From assembly GCF_037265215.1 (NCBI RefSeq), contig NZ_CP147737.1:3070001-3134000 (forward strand): a DNA stretch of 64,000 nt, in the 5' to 3' direction. The stretch's first letter is position 1; each line of letters begins with the position of its first letter. Positions 1-9,498 of the stretch are shown in pieces. Made by a program: the position numbers and the translations under genes. Below the pieces are notes generated by a model, which was not told the origin of the DNA, did no database searches, and worked only from the letters and a program-made list of their open reading frames with translations. Source of the DNA: Xenorhabdus griffiniae. GTDB taxonomy: Bacteria; Pseudomonadota; Gammaproteobacteria; Enterobacterales; Enterobacteriaceae.

Positions 1-1361
1 TTCCTAATATGCTGGAATACTTCCGCCCTGGTTCTCTGCTGGTGACTTCGGCGGACCGCCCTGACGTACTGATCACGGCATGTCTGGCAGCCATGAATGG
101 TGTTGAAATTGGTGCCGTATTGCTGACCGGTGGTTACTCAATTGACGATTCTATCCGTGAACTGTGCGAACGTGCATTCAACACCGGCCTGCCCGTTTTC
201 ACTGTGAAGACCAACACATGGCAGACTTCCCTGAATCTGCAAAGTTTCAGTCTGGAAGTGCCGGCCGATGACCATGAGCGCATCGAAAAAGTACAAAACT
301 ACGTTGCACAACACATCAGCAGCGAGTGGATCGATTCTCTGGCAGCTGCATCAGAGCGTCCAAACCTGCTGTCTCCACCTGCATTCCGTTACCAGTTAAC
401 CGAACTGGCTCGTCAGGCTGGCAAGCGTATCGTTCTGCCGGAAGGCGACGAACCACGTACCGTCAAAGCAGCGGCTATCTGTGCTGAGCGTGGCATTGCA
501 GAATGTATCCTGCTGGGCGATCCAGAAGAAATTCGTCGTGTAGCAGCGGCTCAAGGCGTTGAACTGGGCGCAGGTATTGAACTTGTTAACCCTGCATCCG
601 TACGTGAACGCTATGTGCCACGTCTGGTTGAACTGCGCAAGAACAAAGGCATGACCGAAGTTGTTGCCCGCGAACAACTGGAAGACAACGTCGTTCTGGG
701 CACCATGATGCTGGAACAAAACGAAGTTGATGGTCTGGTTTCCGGTGCAGTGCATACCACAGCAAACACCATCCGCCCGCCATTGCAGTTAATTAAAACG
801 GCACCAAACAGCTCTCTGGTTTCTTCTGTCTTCTTTATGTTGCTGCCAGAACAAGTGCTGGTTTACGGAGACTGTGCGATTAACCCAGATCCGACCGCAG
901 AACAACTGTCCGAAATTGCAATCCAATCTGCAGATTCTGCGAAAGCATTTGGTATTGAGCCTCGCGTTGCGATGATCTCTTACTCCACCGGAAACTCTGG
1001 TGCAGGCAGCGACGTTGAAAAAGTGCGTGAAGCAACCCGTCTGGCACAGGAAAAACGCCCAGATCTGATCATCGACGGCCCATTGCAGTATGACGCGGCT
1101 ATCATGGCAGATGTCGCGAAATCCAAGGCGCCGAACTCACCGGTTGCAGGCCAGGCCACCGTGTTCATCTTCCCGGATCTGAACACCGGTAATACCACTT
1201 ACAAAGCGGTACAGCGTTCAGCAGATCTGGTTTCTATCGGACCAATGCTGCAAGGTATGCGTAAACCCGTTAACGACCTGTCCCGTGGCGCACTGGTTGA
1301 TGATATCGTTTACACTGTTGCACTGACTGCAATTCAGGCAACCCAGCAAGAAAACGCGTAA
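1..1361 (+). CDS. pta: Phosphate acetyltransferase, C-terminal part (5' end outside window)
   Basis: Interconverts acetyl-CoA and acetyl phosphate in the cytoplasmic Pta-AckA pathway. The reading frame is open from base 3, so the gene enters from upstream; about 452 codons are visible, against roughly 710 residues for enterobacterial Pta. Visible are the end of the central DRTGG-type regulatory region (the stretch with SADRPDVL and LLTGGY) and the whole C-terminal PTA/PTB catalytic domain, with [20 protein letters not shown] near its start and [18 protein letters not shown] further on. The first ATG at 9 is internal, not the true start. GC content and codon use look like core chromosome, in contrast to the AT-rich block that follows. 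An intrinsic terminator sits 20 bases after the stop. ackA would be expected upstream but lies outside the window. Confidence 0.97.
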   Translation, partial: PNMLEYFRPGSLLVTSADRPDVLITACLAAMNGVEIGAVLLTGGYSIDDSIRELCERAFNTGLPVFTVKTNTWQTSLNLQSFSLEVPADDHERIEKVQNYVAQHISSEWIDSLAAASERPNLLSPPAFRYQLTELARQAGKRIVLPEGDEPRTVKAAAICAERGIAECILLGDPEEIRRVAAAQGVELGAGIELVNPASVRERYVPRLVELRKNKGMTEVVAREQLEDNVVLGTMMLEQNEVDGLVSGAVHTTANTIRPPLQLIKTAPNSSLVSSVFFMLLPEQVLVYGDCAINPDPTAEQLSEIAIQSADSAKAFGIEPRVAMISYSTGNSGAGSDVEKVREATRLAQEKRPDLIIDGPLQYDAAIMADVAKSKAPNSPVAGQATVFIFPDLNTGNTTYKAVQRSADLVSIGPMLQGMRKPVNDLSRGALVDDIVYTVALTAIQATQQENA

Positions 1362-1381
1362 TTTTCTCGCTGCATAAACAT

Positions 1382-1424
1382 AAGATAGCCCTGCCCTATG
1401 CTGTTAGCGTGGGGCTATCTTTTT
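1382..1424 (+). terminator. Rho-independent terminator of pta
   Basis: A perfect 9-bp stem (AGATAGCCC at 1383-1391 with GGGCTATCT at 1412-1420) is followed directly by a T run. It lies 22 bases after the pta stop codon and faces the minus-strand gene that ends at 1482. Confidence 0.9.
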
Positions 1425-1481
1425 ATCTACTGATAATCAGCAATTATTTTTTAATGGTTCAGGGCGTCAGAAACTTTCTGT

Positions 1482-2159
1482 TTATACACAATTTGCCTTA
1501 AAATAATATTCTCCCCGCCAAAATCCCCATTTATCACTTTTGTCTGGTTCTAATACCATGTAACCTCCTTGATATCCAAACCCATATTGAAAATAAACAT
1601 TTCTCGCAGCAGGCGCTGGTATTAGTTTGATATTCCCATTTTTACCCAGTGTTTTTGATTTGTTTACCGCATATTCCATTAGAAAAATCCCACTATTTCT
1701 AATACCTATATGGGTAGCAAACTCTATAATAGAAGAAGGTTCTGTGACTTTTTCCTTGTTATTAGAAAATATCAACATACCAATTGGTTTTCCTTGAAAA
1801 AACATAACAAAGGAATAATGTTCTATTGAAGCTGAAACACCTGCAAAGTTACTTTCTAAGAGACTAGAGATTTGGGAAAGTATTCTATAGCTAGCCTTAT
1901 ACCTCGAATTCCATCGTTCCTGCTCCTGACTTAATTGTCTGTTCTGATTAGCACTTACCAACCAATCAGCATTAATCATGTTCGTTCTTATTTGATTAGC
2001 AACACATAAAGCCTCTTGAAGCTCAACCTCTCTGATAGTGATAAAATTCTTAATATTAAATCCCCTGGAAGGCGTATTTATTAAATTTGACGCACTACGC
2101 GTCAATGGTCCCGTTATATCTGGGCTCAAAATGCTAAAAAATTTAGATTCAAGTATCAT
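1482..2159 (-). CDS. GNAT-like N-acetyltransferase domain protein
   Basis: A 225-residue protein of unknown substrate. The C-terminal third resembles a GNAT acetyltransferase fold: a beta strand HYSFVMFFQGKPIGMLIFS, then HIGIRNSGIFLMEYAV around residues 145-165 where the acetyl-CoA loop (R/QxxGxG/A) would be, then AAARNVYFQYGF-like sequence (PAARNVYFQYGF), the usual end-of-fold motif. The loop is only partly canonical (RNSGIF), so catalytic activity is uncertain. The N-terminal 90 residues match nothing I recognise. The ATG at 2159 is preceded by GGGAG at good spacing, which supports the start. It stands alone, convergent with pta, next to the broken permease fragment. A role as a secreted-effector modifier or self-resistance enzyme is possible but not shown. 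Confidence 0.7.
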   Translation of the reverse strand: MILESKFFSILSPDITGPLTRSASNLINTPSRGFNIKNFITIREVELQEALCVANQIRTNMINADWLVSANQNRQLSQEQERWNSRYKASYRILSQISSLLESNFAGVSASIEHYSFVMFFQGKPIGMLIFSNNKEKVTEPSSIIEFATHIGIRNSGIFLMEYAVNKSKTLGKNGNIKLIPAPAARNVYFQYGFGYQGGYMVLEPDKSDKWGFWRGEYYFKANCV

Positions 2160-2206
2160 GATATATCTCCCAAATATAAAAATATCTTCATAGGATCTGT
2201 TTAATT

Positions 2207-2373
2207 CAATTTACCATTTCTTGCCGAATTTTCTGTTTTTCCCGATGTTTTCTCATTCACCACAACATTTCTAATATCACAAACCACACTGGCGTGCCAT
2301 ATAATGCAATACGGGTGTCATAATCAAATACCATGATCACCCCGTAAAGGCAAAAAATAGCAAGGTACACCAT
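2207..2373 (-). pseudogene. Displaced 3' end of a CycA-like permease gene
   Basis: This stretch is nearly identical to the 3' end of the intact permease at 16102-17529, in the same orientation; the shared block runs from about 2259 to 2373 (16157-16270 in the intact gene). Read on the minus strand it gives FDYDTRIALYGTPVWFVI, then a TGA where the intact gene has Arg, then MRKHREKQKIRQEMVN and a stop. The C-terminal tail differs from the intact copy (RMRKNREQQGMQDEMVN), so this is a homologous allele rather than a copy of that gene. A one-base deletion near 2341 also breaks the frame. It forms a direct repeat with the intact gene and may mark one edge of an inserted block. Confidence 0.8.
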
Positions 2374-3015
2374 GCTATACAGGGCGGGATTCCACTTTGC
2401 ATAAAAAGTATACATTTCGCAGATATTGATAATTTCTCACATTCAATACGATTTTATTGATAGGTTTTGATATCTGGCATGAACATTTATTGAGCTGGAA
2501 GAGAGTTGTTTTTATCCACAATAACCATATAGAAAGTGTGAGATCCTACCCTGTTACGCATATGGGTCGGACCTAGTTTTTCTGCTAGCCTTCCCTTCTC
2601 TAATATACCAATCTAACTTCAAGATGCGTGTGGTTTCTCCCCGCGATGCGGAGGAAATCAGGTTCCATATCATGTTGTAAATTGCAATTTGAAGTTTAAT
2701 GTGTATAGATTTTTATGGAATTTAGAATGATTTTTCAAATAAGAGGTTCAAGCCGGAGCCCCTATTATCATTTTAAAAACTCGGCCACTCTCGAAAGTTA
2801 TACATCATTAGGTGGGGAATCGAGAATTCTGCTGGCTGGAATTATGAGAATGAAAACAGTTTCAATCCATCTGGCAGTAACTGGAAAACACTAAAAAATG
2901 TGAAGCATTTGAGGTAGAATTTAATGCTTTTTATTATTTTAAAGTAAGTAATTGTGACTTTAAATACTATTTAATTATTTCTAAGTGTAACGTTTTTCTA
3001 TATAACTTTTCATAA
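2374..3015. other. Non-coding stretch between permease fragment and IS630 remnant
   Basis: No convincing gene on either strand. Around 2604-2707 it holds a MITE-like palindromic element listed separately. The rest is AT-rich sequence without recognisable signals. Confidence 0.6.
2604..2707. repeat. MITE-like element, copy 1 (about 104 bp)
   Basis: The ends are inverted relatives: TATACCAATCTAACTTCAAG at the left, and on the other strand TATACACATTAAACTTCAA at the right. The centre has a GC-richer imperfect hairpin (TCTCCCCGCGATGCGGAGGA). A second element with the same ends and a similar central hairpin lies at 42823-42928. No open reading frame fits inside, so it is a non-autonomous repeat. 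Confidence 0.6.
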
Positions 3016-4048
3016 TTATGAGAGTTTCATATTTCCTGTTCCTTTCCAACAGGTTGCTGAAGCGGTATTCAAGAAAATCTTAACTCTTTTGATGAGCTGC
3101 CACATATATTGGCAACAATGATTGCGTGTCACCGTTTCATGGAGTGATTGCCATAATCGTTCTATTTTGTTTAACCAGGGCGAGTAGACTGGAAGAAATA
3201 GAAGTGTCATGGTAGGATTATTCAACAGCCATTCTCTGACCTTCTTACTTTTATGGATACTGTAATTATCTAAAATCACGCTCAGCATTTCTGCATCACG
3301 ATAGATTCGCTTTAATACTTCTAACATATTGATAAATAAATCCGAGCTTTTTCTCATGCCCCCCGTAGACACGATCTTTCCTGTTTGGGCATCAAGACAA
3401 CCGGCAAAATAATATTTTTGATTTTGACCGGGTGTCACAACCCGTTTTTGTTGGCCTTTAAAGTACCAGTCAGCGCCAATTTTAGGATTGAAATCAATAT
3501 CAACTTCATCTTCATAAACAACAGGATGTTTTTTGCAAGCCTGAGAAAGTGCTTCAGTAATACGCGCCATTTTTTCGTCATATTCGGGAGCAGATTGTTT
3601 TAAGGTAGGGGCCGCTCGTCGCCAGACAATGCCTTGCTTGCAGAAGTAACAGTAAAGTGTGCTGATGGAAAGAGCAATATGCATATATTTTCTGAGTAAA
3701 AACACAAAAAATGAAAGACTCCAGCGAGAACCGAGATAGCCAAATTGCTGGGGCATGCTCCAAAAAATAAGAGAGAAGAGGCAGATAACGTGCTAAATGC
3801 CACTGAATATGACGCCCGGCAGGTAAGCTCGGTAAGCCCTCCCATCCTTGTTCTCTAAACTTTTTCAGTCAACGCCAAACGGAAGATTCGGCGCAACAAA
3901 GTATCCTCGCCACTTGGGGGACAGAATGTGTTTTACACAGTAGAAGTATCCCCATGATCCGCCGTGCATAATTTTTATCACGTGTTTTTTGAACGATTTT
4001 TTTCATCTGCCGACGTTCATTTCGTGAAGTGGGTGGTATGATAAGCAT
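3016..4048 (-). mobile_element. Degraded IS630-family insertion sequence (transposase pseudogene)
   Basis: The transposase runs from an ATG at 4048 to a stop at 3016 but is broken. The N-terminal helix-turn-helix part (RRIMGILLLCKTHSVPQVAR) is cut by an in-frame TGA near 3873, followed by frameshifts between about 3850 and 3750. The catalytic part is open from 3756 and keeps the IS630 DDE acids: YEDEVDIDFNPKIGADW, VILDNYSIHKS and NKIERLWQSLHE. It cannot make full-length transposase. I could not define terminal inverted repeats or a TA target duplication by eye, so the boundaries are those of the coding remnant. Confidence 0.85.
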
Positions 4049-4544
4049 GACTCGATCCTTTTTTCTGTGATTTTGCGTTTTGGGAACAAAAATTTCGCAA
4101 ATTTAGAATCGAGTTTCTTTGATACTCCTACCATTTTGACAAGCTATATAAGATAAATAACCTATTTCAACATACAATTATTAAAAATTAACATGGCAAA
4201 TTCAATAACCATAAAATAACATAGTATTCACCTTCAAATAACATGCAAATTATAATAATTTACTTTTCAAAAAATTTATTCGTCAAATTCACACATAGCC
4301 ATATGATTTTAAATGTTTTAAATGTTTTAAATGTTTTAAATGTTTTAAATGTTTTAAATGTTTTAAATGTTTTAAATGTTTTAAATGTTTTAAATGTTTT
4401 AAATGTTTTAAATGTTTTAAATGTTTTAAATTAAGTTAAAATTCAATTGGTAAAAATTACAGTAATAATTTATTGAGGTAAGTATAATTTATTCATATAA
4501 AAACAATATATATAATTTTAAGTTTATATAATTTGGAGAGAAAA
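4049..4544. other. Upstream region of the CDPS operon
   Basis: Very AT-rich and without a gene. It contains the IS630 flank, the 9-bp tandem array at 4307-4431, and about 110 bases between the array and the CDPS start in which the operon promoter presumably lies. The small ORF that runs through the array is only the translation of the repeat. Confidence 0.6.
4307..4431. repeat. Tandem repeat of TTTTAAATG, about 13.9 copies
   Basis: A perfect array of a 9-base unit runs without interruption for 125 bases. Each unit holds the palindrome TTTAAA. It ends 113 bases before the CDPS start codon, so it lies in or just above the promoter. Because the unit is a multiple of three, a change in copy number would not alter a reading frame but would alter spacing and DNA bending. 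Perfect identity between copies suggests recent expansion by slippage. Confidence 0.97.
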
Positions 4545-5276
4545 ATGTCCGAGTTGCTAATAAAAGATCCAGAACTAAATATTAAACCTGAAAGATATCG
4601 TACGAAAACGGCTTTTGTTTTTCCAGAAAGGAAAAGAAATAGCTTTGAATATGAAGATGAATGCTTTTTAGGTGTTAGCTTAGAAAATAAAAACTTCAAC
4701 TCTGAAAGATTCATTTCTATGATAGAATGGGTGAATAGACGATTTAGTAAATGTAAAATATTGATTGGGGATAGTATTCATAGAATCACTCTGGAAACAA
4801 TTTATGGTTATCAACCTGATGAGGCTTTTTCAAAAGCAATAATTATTGGTAAAGAATTTATTAATAAAGCTGAAACTCAATTAATGGATGTTAATTATAG
4901 AACTGAATTTTCTTTTATTACTTGTAGTGAAATTCAAAGTACGAAACTATATAAAAATTATAATATAAAGCTTGTTGATTTCTTTTCTTCTTCAAAAAAT
5001 TTTAAAGAATCAATTGAAAGTTTTGGTAAGAAATATCATAAAAACAAATGGGATGGTTTGAGTGAATATGAAAAAAAATATCGCTTAAATAAATCTAGTC
5101 AATATTTTTTAGAGGAGTTCTCTATCTTTGCATGTCTTGTTAAAAACGGCTCTAAAGTGATGGTCTATCCAGGAACTTTCAGTTCTCTGGCAGAAATAGC
5201 AGAAGGAAAGCATAAAGGTATCATCCAAGAGCTAGAAGATCTTACTGTGGTCTCTTTAAATATAAAAAGGAGATAA
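4545..5276 (+). CDS. tRNA-dependent cyclodipeptide synthase (CDPS)
   Basis: Predicted to take two aminoacyl-tRNAs and form a cyclic dipeptide (2,5-diketopiperazine) in the cytoplasm. The signature CFLGVS ends in the nucleophile Ser45. The second signature YFLEEFSIF holds Tyr187 and Glu191, matching AlbC Ser37, Tyr178 and Glu182; Ser-to-Tyr spacing is 142 here and 141 in AlbC. Tyr208-Pro209 follow, as in the XYP subfamily. At 243 residues the length is typical. I place the start at ATG 4545, because GGAGAG at 4535-4540 is its ribosome site; a TTG 12 bases earlier is in frame but overlaps that site. The oxygenase gene begins one base after the stop, so this is the first gene of an operon. Photorhabdus is known to encode CDPSs. 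The amino acids used here cannot be told from sequence. Confidence 0.9.
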   Translation: MSELLIKDPELNIKPERYRTKTAFVFPERKRNSFEYEDECFLGVSLENKNFNSERFISMIEWVNRRFSKCKILIGDSIHRITLETIYGYQPDEAFSKAIIIGKEFINKAETQLMDVNYRTEFSFITCSEIQSTKLYKNYNIKLVDFFSSSKNFKESIESFGKKYHKNKWDGLSEYEKKYRLNKSSQYFLEEFSIFACLVKNGSKVMVYPGTFSSLAEIAEGKHKGIIQELEDLTVVSLNIKRR

Positions 5277-5277
5277 T

Positions 5278-6246
5278 ATGTTGTATAAAAGTAAAAAAAA
5301 TAATTGGAAATTAGAAAAAGGAAAAATTTATAGTAATGTTTATTATAAACGTACTGATGAAAGACCTGTAACTAAAATTGCATCCCTACAACAAGCTATC
5401 ATATTGGATAATAAGCTACATTTCCCCTCGTCAGATATACGTAGTCAAGCTATTAATGATGGTGTTTTTTTTCTTGAAATTCCATCATGGATTAATTTAG
5501 ATGAATGTGATTCTTTTGCATCTAATTTTTATAGAGAGGATAATTCCCATAGTTATAGTAGATTTAGGAAAATCACTTCAGCTTTTTTTGATGATCCACT
5601 TCTCGGTTTTCATACACGTAGTGATCAAATAGAGCAATTTTTACTTGAGCGTCGATTTTGGCAAGATGTTTATCCTAATGCTATAACTAGTACTGGAGTC
5701 AACTTAATAAGATTAAGCAAAATAATTTTGCACTCTATTTTAGAATTAACTGATATTCCGATTAAAGATTGGTTCACAGCGACCGGTGGGTGTATTGATA
5801 CACAAGGAACTTATCACCTTACATTCAATCATTATCGTCCATATTTCCAAGGCATTGGTTTATCTTCTCATAAGGATGACGGATTTTTAACAATTTTACG
5901 TAGTAATTCTCCCGGATTGGAAGTAAATATTGATAACATATGGGAATCGGTTTCTCCACTAGAGAATCATTTTATTATTAACTTTGGTCTTTCTATGGAG
6001 ATATTAACAAAAAACACCATTCAGCCAGTAAATGCAATTATGCATAGAGTTTCACATCAATTAAAAGATAGGCATACATTTGGTCATTTTACCTCAAGCT
6101 ATTGTAATCCAGGAGAAGACGCAGGAATTTATAGTTATTCATCTGAACAAGGATTATTTAAAATATGCAATTCAAGAGAGCTAATTAATTTTAATGATGA
6201 AGAAATATATGAAGGTACATATCCACCTGATGGGAAGAATTTATGA
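5278..6246 (+). CDS. Fe(II)/2-oxoglutarate-type oxygenase 1 (isopenicillin N synthase-like)
   Basis: A 322-residue member of the isopenicillin N synthase-like non-haem iron family. It should bind Fe(II) through His198, Asp200 (SSHKDDGF) and His256 (IMHRV). The usual RxS co-substrate motif appears as RHT (DRHTFGHFT), so 2-oxoglutarate binding may be altered. GTYHLTFNHYRP lies just before the iron site and recurs almost unchanged in oxygenase 5. AGGAG precedes the ATG, which follows the CDPS stop by one base; its own stop overlaps the next start in ATGA. This indicates tight translational coupling. By context it probably hydroxylates or desaturates the cyclodipeptide. It has an N-terminal extension of about 30 residues compared with oxygenase 2. 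Confidence 0.85.
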   Translation: MLYKSKKNNWKLEKGKIYSNVYYKRTDERPVTKIASLQQAIILDNKLHFPSSDIRSQAINDGVFFLEIPSWINLDECDSFASNFYREDNSHSYSRFRKITSAFFDDPLLGFHTRSDQIEQFLLERRFWQDVYPNAITSTGVNLIRLSKIILHSILELTDIPIKDWFTATGGCIDTQGTYHLTFNHYRPYFQGIGLSSHKDDGFLTILRSNSPGLEVNIDNIWESVSPLENHFIINFGLSMEILTKNTIQPVNAIMHRVSHQLKDRHTFGHFTSSYCNPGEDAGIYSYSSEQGLFKICNSRELINFNDEEIYEGTYPPDGKNL

Positions 6247-7130
6247 AATTAGAAAAATATATTCCAGAGTGCGCTAGTTTTATAGATGGTAATTTACACC
6301 TAAAATCAAAAGAATCTTTAATTAAAGCATTAAAGGATGGATTTTTCTCTTTAAAAATACCTGAATATTTTGATTTAAAGCCAGGAATTAAAATATCAAA
6401 AAATTTTTATATTGATAAAAATAGTACTGCCATTAAACAATTTGATGGATATAAAGGCTATAAAAAGGAAAAAGATATTTATTTCAATCATGAAAATTAC
6501 CAAATAGAAAATATTTTGATTGATAAAGATAAAAGAGAAAAGCTATTTCCAAAGGAATTAAATGAACTATGTGATAAAATGCATGGTATAGGAAAGAACA
6601 TCTTATGTGAAGTACTTTCTTTTGTTGGAGTTAACAATTCACTGTGGAAAAAGATAACTGATGATGCTACTAATGGAGGTGGTATAAAATGGTTTACAGC
6701 CAATCATTATAGATCAAATTTAAACTTAGATGGAGCTCCAGCCCATAAAGATACTGGATTTATTACTGTATTATATTGTGATAAACCTGGTCTTGAAGCC
6801 TATATTGATGGAAAATGGCTTGATGTTGATATATGTAATAAAAGTTTTTTAATTAATTTTTGTGGAGCACTTGAGTTACTAACTAAAAATATGGAAATTC
6901 CTGTTAATGCTGTACTACATAGAGTTAGAAAACATGAAAAAAAAACGCATGAAGAAGATAGATTTTCTTTTGCAGCTTTTATAAACCCTGCAAGTTATAA
7001 GTATCTATATCAAGTTGATAATAATGGTTCATTTGCAAATGAAATTATTTTATGTAAGGATTTTTTGCTAGAATTTAATAAGAAAACCTGGTCTGATAGA
7101 TATTCGGATTTTGGTATTTTAAAAAAATAA
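6243..7130 (+). CDS. Fe(II)/2-oxoglutarate-type oxygenase 2
   Basis: A 295-residue paralogue of oxygenase 1. The facial triad is His168, Asp170 (PAHKDTGF) and His226 (VLHRV), and the C-terminal co-substrate motif is canonical (RFSFAAF, RxS). The preceding NHYRSN corresponds to NHYRP in its relatives. It overlaps the stop of oxygenase 1 by four bases. It is most like oxygenase 3 in spacing (identical residue numbers for the triad). It is the gene immediately before the P450. The substrate is inferred from context only: a cyclodipeptide or an oxidised intermediate. Confidence 0.85.
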   Translation: MKLEKYIPECASFIDGNLHLKSKESLIKALKDGFFSLKIPEYFDLKPGIKISKNFYIDKNSTAIKQFDGYKGYKKEKDIYFNHENYQIENILIDKDKREKLFPKELNELCDKMHGIGKNILCEVLSFVGVNNSLWKKITDDATNGGGIKWFTANHYRSNLNLDGAPAHKDTGFITVLYCDKPGLEAYIDGKWLDVDICNKSFLINFCGALELLTKNMEIPVNAVLHRVRKHEKKTHEEDRFSFAAFINPASYKYLYQVDNNGSFANEIILCKDFLLEFNKKTWSDRYSDFGILKK

Positions 7131-7149
7131 TTTATACAGGTATATTTTC

Positions 7150-8559
7150 ATGAATATATTTAAAAAAAATGAAATACCATTTCCTGGAAAAATAGTTCAT
7201 CACATTGGTCCTTGCTCTAAAACAGGACATGGATCATCATTTAATGATTTTACAATAACTAAAGGAAACGATGCATCTTCTTATTTTAAATGGTCAGGTA
7301 TTTATGAGTTGGCAAATAATAACGGAGGGATATGCACTTTTTGGATGAATGATAATTTGGCATTATATCAGAGCACTAATACTCCATTAGTAGATGAATG
7401 CAATTTAGAGCCTTCTATTAATACAAACGCTGAGTTATTTGGTGATTTTATTGGAACATTATTATGCAATGATGCTGAAAGAAATAGGAAAAGATCTGTT
7501 ATAGAACGTGTTTTTGGAAATGAAAGGTTCATAAAAAATTTACAGGATGATATTAAAAAACACTTTCATTTGTATGTAGAGAGAAATCTCGATAAACAAA
7601 TCCCCTTAGATGAATTTGCTTTAAATTTAATATCTTATACGAACAGTCATTTATGTGGTGTTTTAGATCTTAAAACCAAGCCATTGAGCGATTATATATC
7701 TAGTGAAAAATATGGTTATATTGCTAAAGATTTTTTTGAAATCGCTTCCGAGGTTATCAGTAAAGTAAATCACTCATCAATACATGATGCTGATTTAATT
7801 GTTGATATGACACGAGAAATATTAAAAGATAACTTTTATTCGATTAATTTAGCGCCAAGGACTAATATTATAAAGTCACACTTTTCAGTTCTGGGATATG
7901 ACTTTACAATAGAAAACATTATGAAATTAACAACAAGTGAACTTAAAGGATTAGGAACTATTATTATTGCATCGTATGATACCACTTCATTAAGTTTTAC
8001 TTGGTTACTTCTTTATCTTAATAATAATTTTGGTTGTATTCAAAAAATTAAAAAATCCATTGAAAAAAATGAAGATGTATTAGAATTATCTCTTCTTTAT
8101 GTGTTAGAAGCCATACGGCTAGGTGGCAGTAATCCTACGGCATTATGGAGAAGGGTAAAAAATTCTTTTTCCTTAAAATTTGGTAGATACGAAATTATTA
8201 TACCTAAAGGTACAATGATTTGGCTAGACCGAAGACAGGCTAATAGGGATTCTGATATATATCCTGAACCTAATAAATTTAACATATTAAATATTAAGAA
8301 AGTTTTAACAAATGATAATCCTCTTTCAATTTTAGATAGAAGAAGAAGTGAAATAAATTCATTCAATATGATTAATACGAAAGAAATGATAAGAAAATGT
8401 CCAGGAAGATTATTTTCAGTAATAGAGCAGGCAATATTACTTTCAGAATTATATAAAAGTTACGATGTAATATTAGATGGCGGAAATCTAAATTTAGCCA
8501 AGAAATATTCAATGCCACGCCCCAAAAACTCCGGATCAATTATAATCAGAAATAAATGA
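7150..8559 (+). CDS. Cytochrome P450, divergent
   Basis: A 469-residue haem monooxygenase-like protein with no membrane anchor, so probably soluble. The I-helix oxygen-activation motif is ASYDTT at residues 274-279, the K-helix ExxR is Glu320-Arg323 (EAIR), and the haem thiolate is Cys417 in RKCPGRLF. The usual FxxGxxxC loop before the cysteine is poorly conserved (NMINTKEMIRKC), lacking the standard Phe and Gly. The length is slightly above that of common bacterial CYPs. It sits in the middle of the oxygenase operon, 19 bases after oxygenase 2. P450s act on cyclodipeptides in known CDPS pathways (aryl coupling, aromatisation), so a similar role is likely. No ferredoxin or reductase gene is nearby. 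Confidence 0.88.
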   Translation: MNIFKKNEIPFPGKIVHHIGPCSKTGHGSSFNDFTITKGNDASSYFKWSGIYELANNNGGICTFWMNDNLALYQSTNTPLVDECNLEPSINTNAELFGDFIGTLLCNDAERNRKRSVIERVFGNERFIKNLQDDIKKHFHLYVERNLDKQIPLDEFALNLISYTNSHLCGVLDLKTKPLSDYISSEKYGYIAKDFFEIASEVISKVNHSSIHDADLIVDMTREILKDNFYSINLAPRTNIIKSHFSVLGYDFTIENIMKLTTSELKGLGTIIIASYDTTSLSFTWLLLYLNNNFGCIQKIKKSIEKNEDVLELSLLYVLEAIRLGGSNPTALWRRVKNSFSLKFGRYEIIIPKGTMIWLDRRQANRDSDIYPEPNKFNILNIKKVLTNDNPLSILDRRRSEINSFNMINTKEMIRKCPGRLFSVIEQAILLSELYKSYDVILDGGNLNLAKKYSMPRPKNSGSIIIRNK

Positions 8560-8584
8560 TTTCTTTAAAATTAGGAAATATATT

Positions 8585-9475
8585 ATGACAAATGTTCTGC
8601 CAGATGCAAAAATAATCAACAATAACCTTGTTTTTTCAACCCAAGATGGTTTTATAAAAGCATGTCAATATGGTGCTTTTCATCTTAAGTATCCAGAAAA
8701 TATAGATTTCTCCCCAGGAATAAAACTTGCTCAAAATTATTATTTGGAAAAAGATGGCGGCGTACTGGATGAATATAAAGGATTCCATAAAAAAGTTTTT
8801 GACAAAAGTTTATTAGGATATTCGTCCACAGGGAATGACCAAGATGAATTACTTCAAATTGAAAATTTCCTTTGGAAAACTTATTTTCCAAAAGGTGTTT
8901 CATCACTTTTATTTAAAATTAATGCTGTCAGTAAAATAGTGCTTAATGAAATTTTTCGTTTTTATAATATTAATCATCATGATATTGAAATAATAACTGG
9001 AGGATTAAATAAGGATGAATCTCTTCAATATTGTATATTCAACCATTATCGTTCAAACATAAAACACCCTGTCGGATTAACCGCACATAAAGATAGTGGA
9101 TTCATTACTACTCTTTATACTATAGAACCAGGGTTAGAGTCTTTTTATGAAGAAAATTGGATTCCATTTGATCCTAAATGTGGTTATTTCACTATTGTTA
9201 TGGGGCATTCATTAGAAATACTTACCGAGAATAAAAATATACCAATAAAAGCAAGTTATCATAGAGTCCGCCCATCAATTGAAAGAAGACATCATAAAGA
9301 AGAACGTTTTACGTTTGGAGTATATATTGGCCCTACATGGCAGCAAAATCTTTACCAATACAGCCGTGATGGTTCTCTTGTATCTATTGAATCATTTTTA
9401 GACTTTCAGAAACGCAAAGCAAAAGAAATGAAGTACAAATTTCATCCAAAAGTGGAAGTATTATATAATAAATAA
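8585..9475 (+). CDS. Fe(II)/2-oxoglutarate-type oxygenase 3
   Basis: A 296-residue paralogue. The iron ligands are His168, Asp170 (TAHKDSGF) and His226 (SYHRV), and the RxS motif is RFT (EERFTFGVY). NHYRSN precedes the iron site, as in oxygenase 2, with which it shares triad numbering. An AGGA ribosome site lies 9 bases before the ATG. It follows the P450 by 25 bases and is co-directional, so it belongs to the same operon. Base composition is as AT-rich as its neighbours. The function is inferred as oxidation of a cyclodipeptide-derived intermediate. Confidence 0.85.
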   Translation: MTNVLPDAKIINNNLVFSTQDGFIKACQYGAFHLKYPENIDFSPGIKLAQNYYLEKDGGVLDEYKGFHKKVFDKSLLGYSSTGNDQDELLQIENFLWKTYFPKGVSSLLFKINAVSKIVLNEIFRFYNINHHDIEIITGGLNKDESLQYCIFNHYRSNIKHPVGLTAHKDSGFITTLYTIEPGLESFYEENWIPFDPKCGYFTIVMGHSLEILTENKNIPIKASYHRVRPSIERRHHKEERFTFGVYIGPTWQQNLYQYSRDGSLVSIESFLDFQKRKAKEMKYKFHPKVEVLYNK

Positions 9476-9498
9476 CTTTTATTAAGGAATAAATAATT

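Noticed and set aside
395..1200. Minus-strand ORFs opposite pta
   Set aside because: Antisense to a strongly conserved enzyme, with no start signals.
3578..3845. Separate small minus-strand genes in the IS630 remnant
   Set aside because: They are frame-shifted pieces of the same transposase, as shown by transposase-like sequence continuing across frames.
4307..4431. CRISPR array
   Set aside because: The repeats are directly adjacent, nine bases long and have no spacers.
4243..4434. 63-codon plus-strand ORF ending in repeated Asn-Val-Leu
   Set aside because: It is only the translation of the TTTTAAATG array, which is open because the unit is nine bases; it has no ribosome site.
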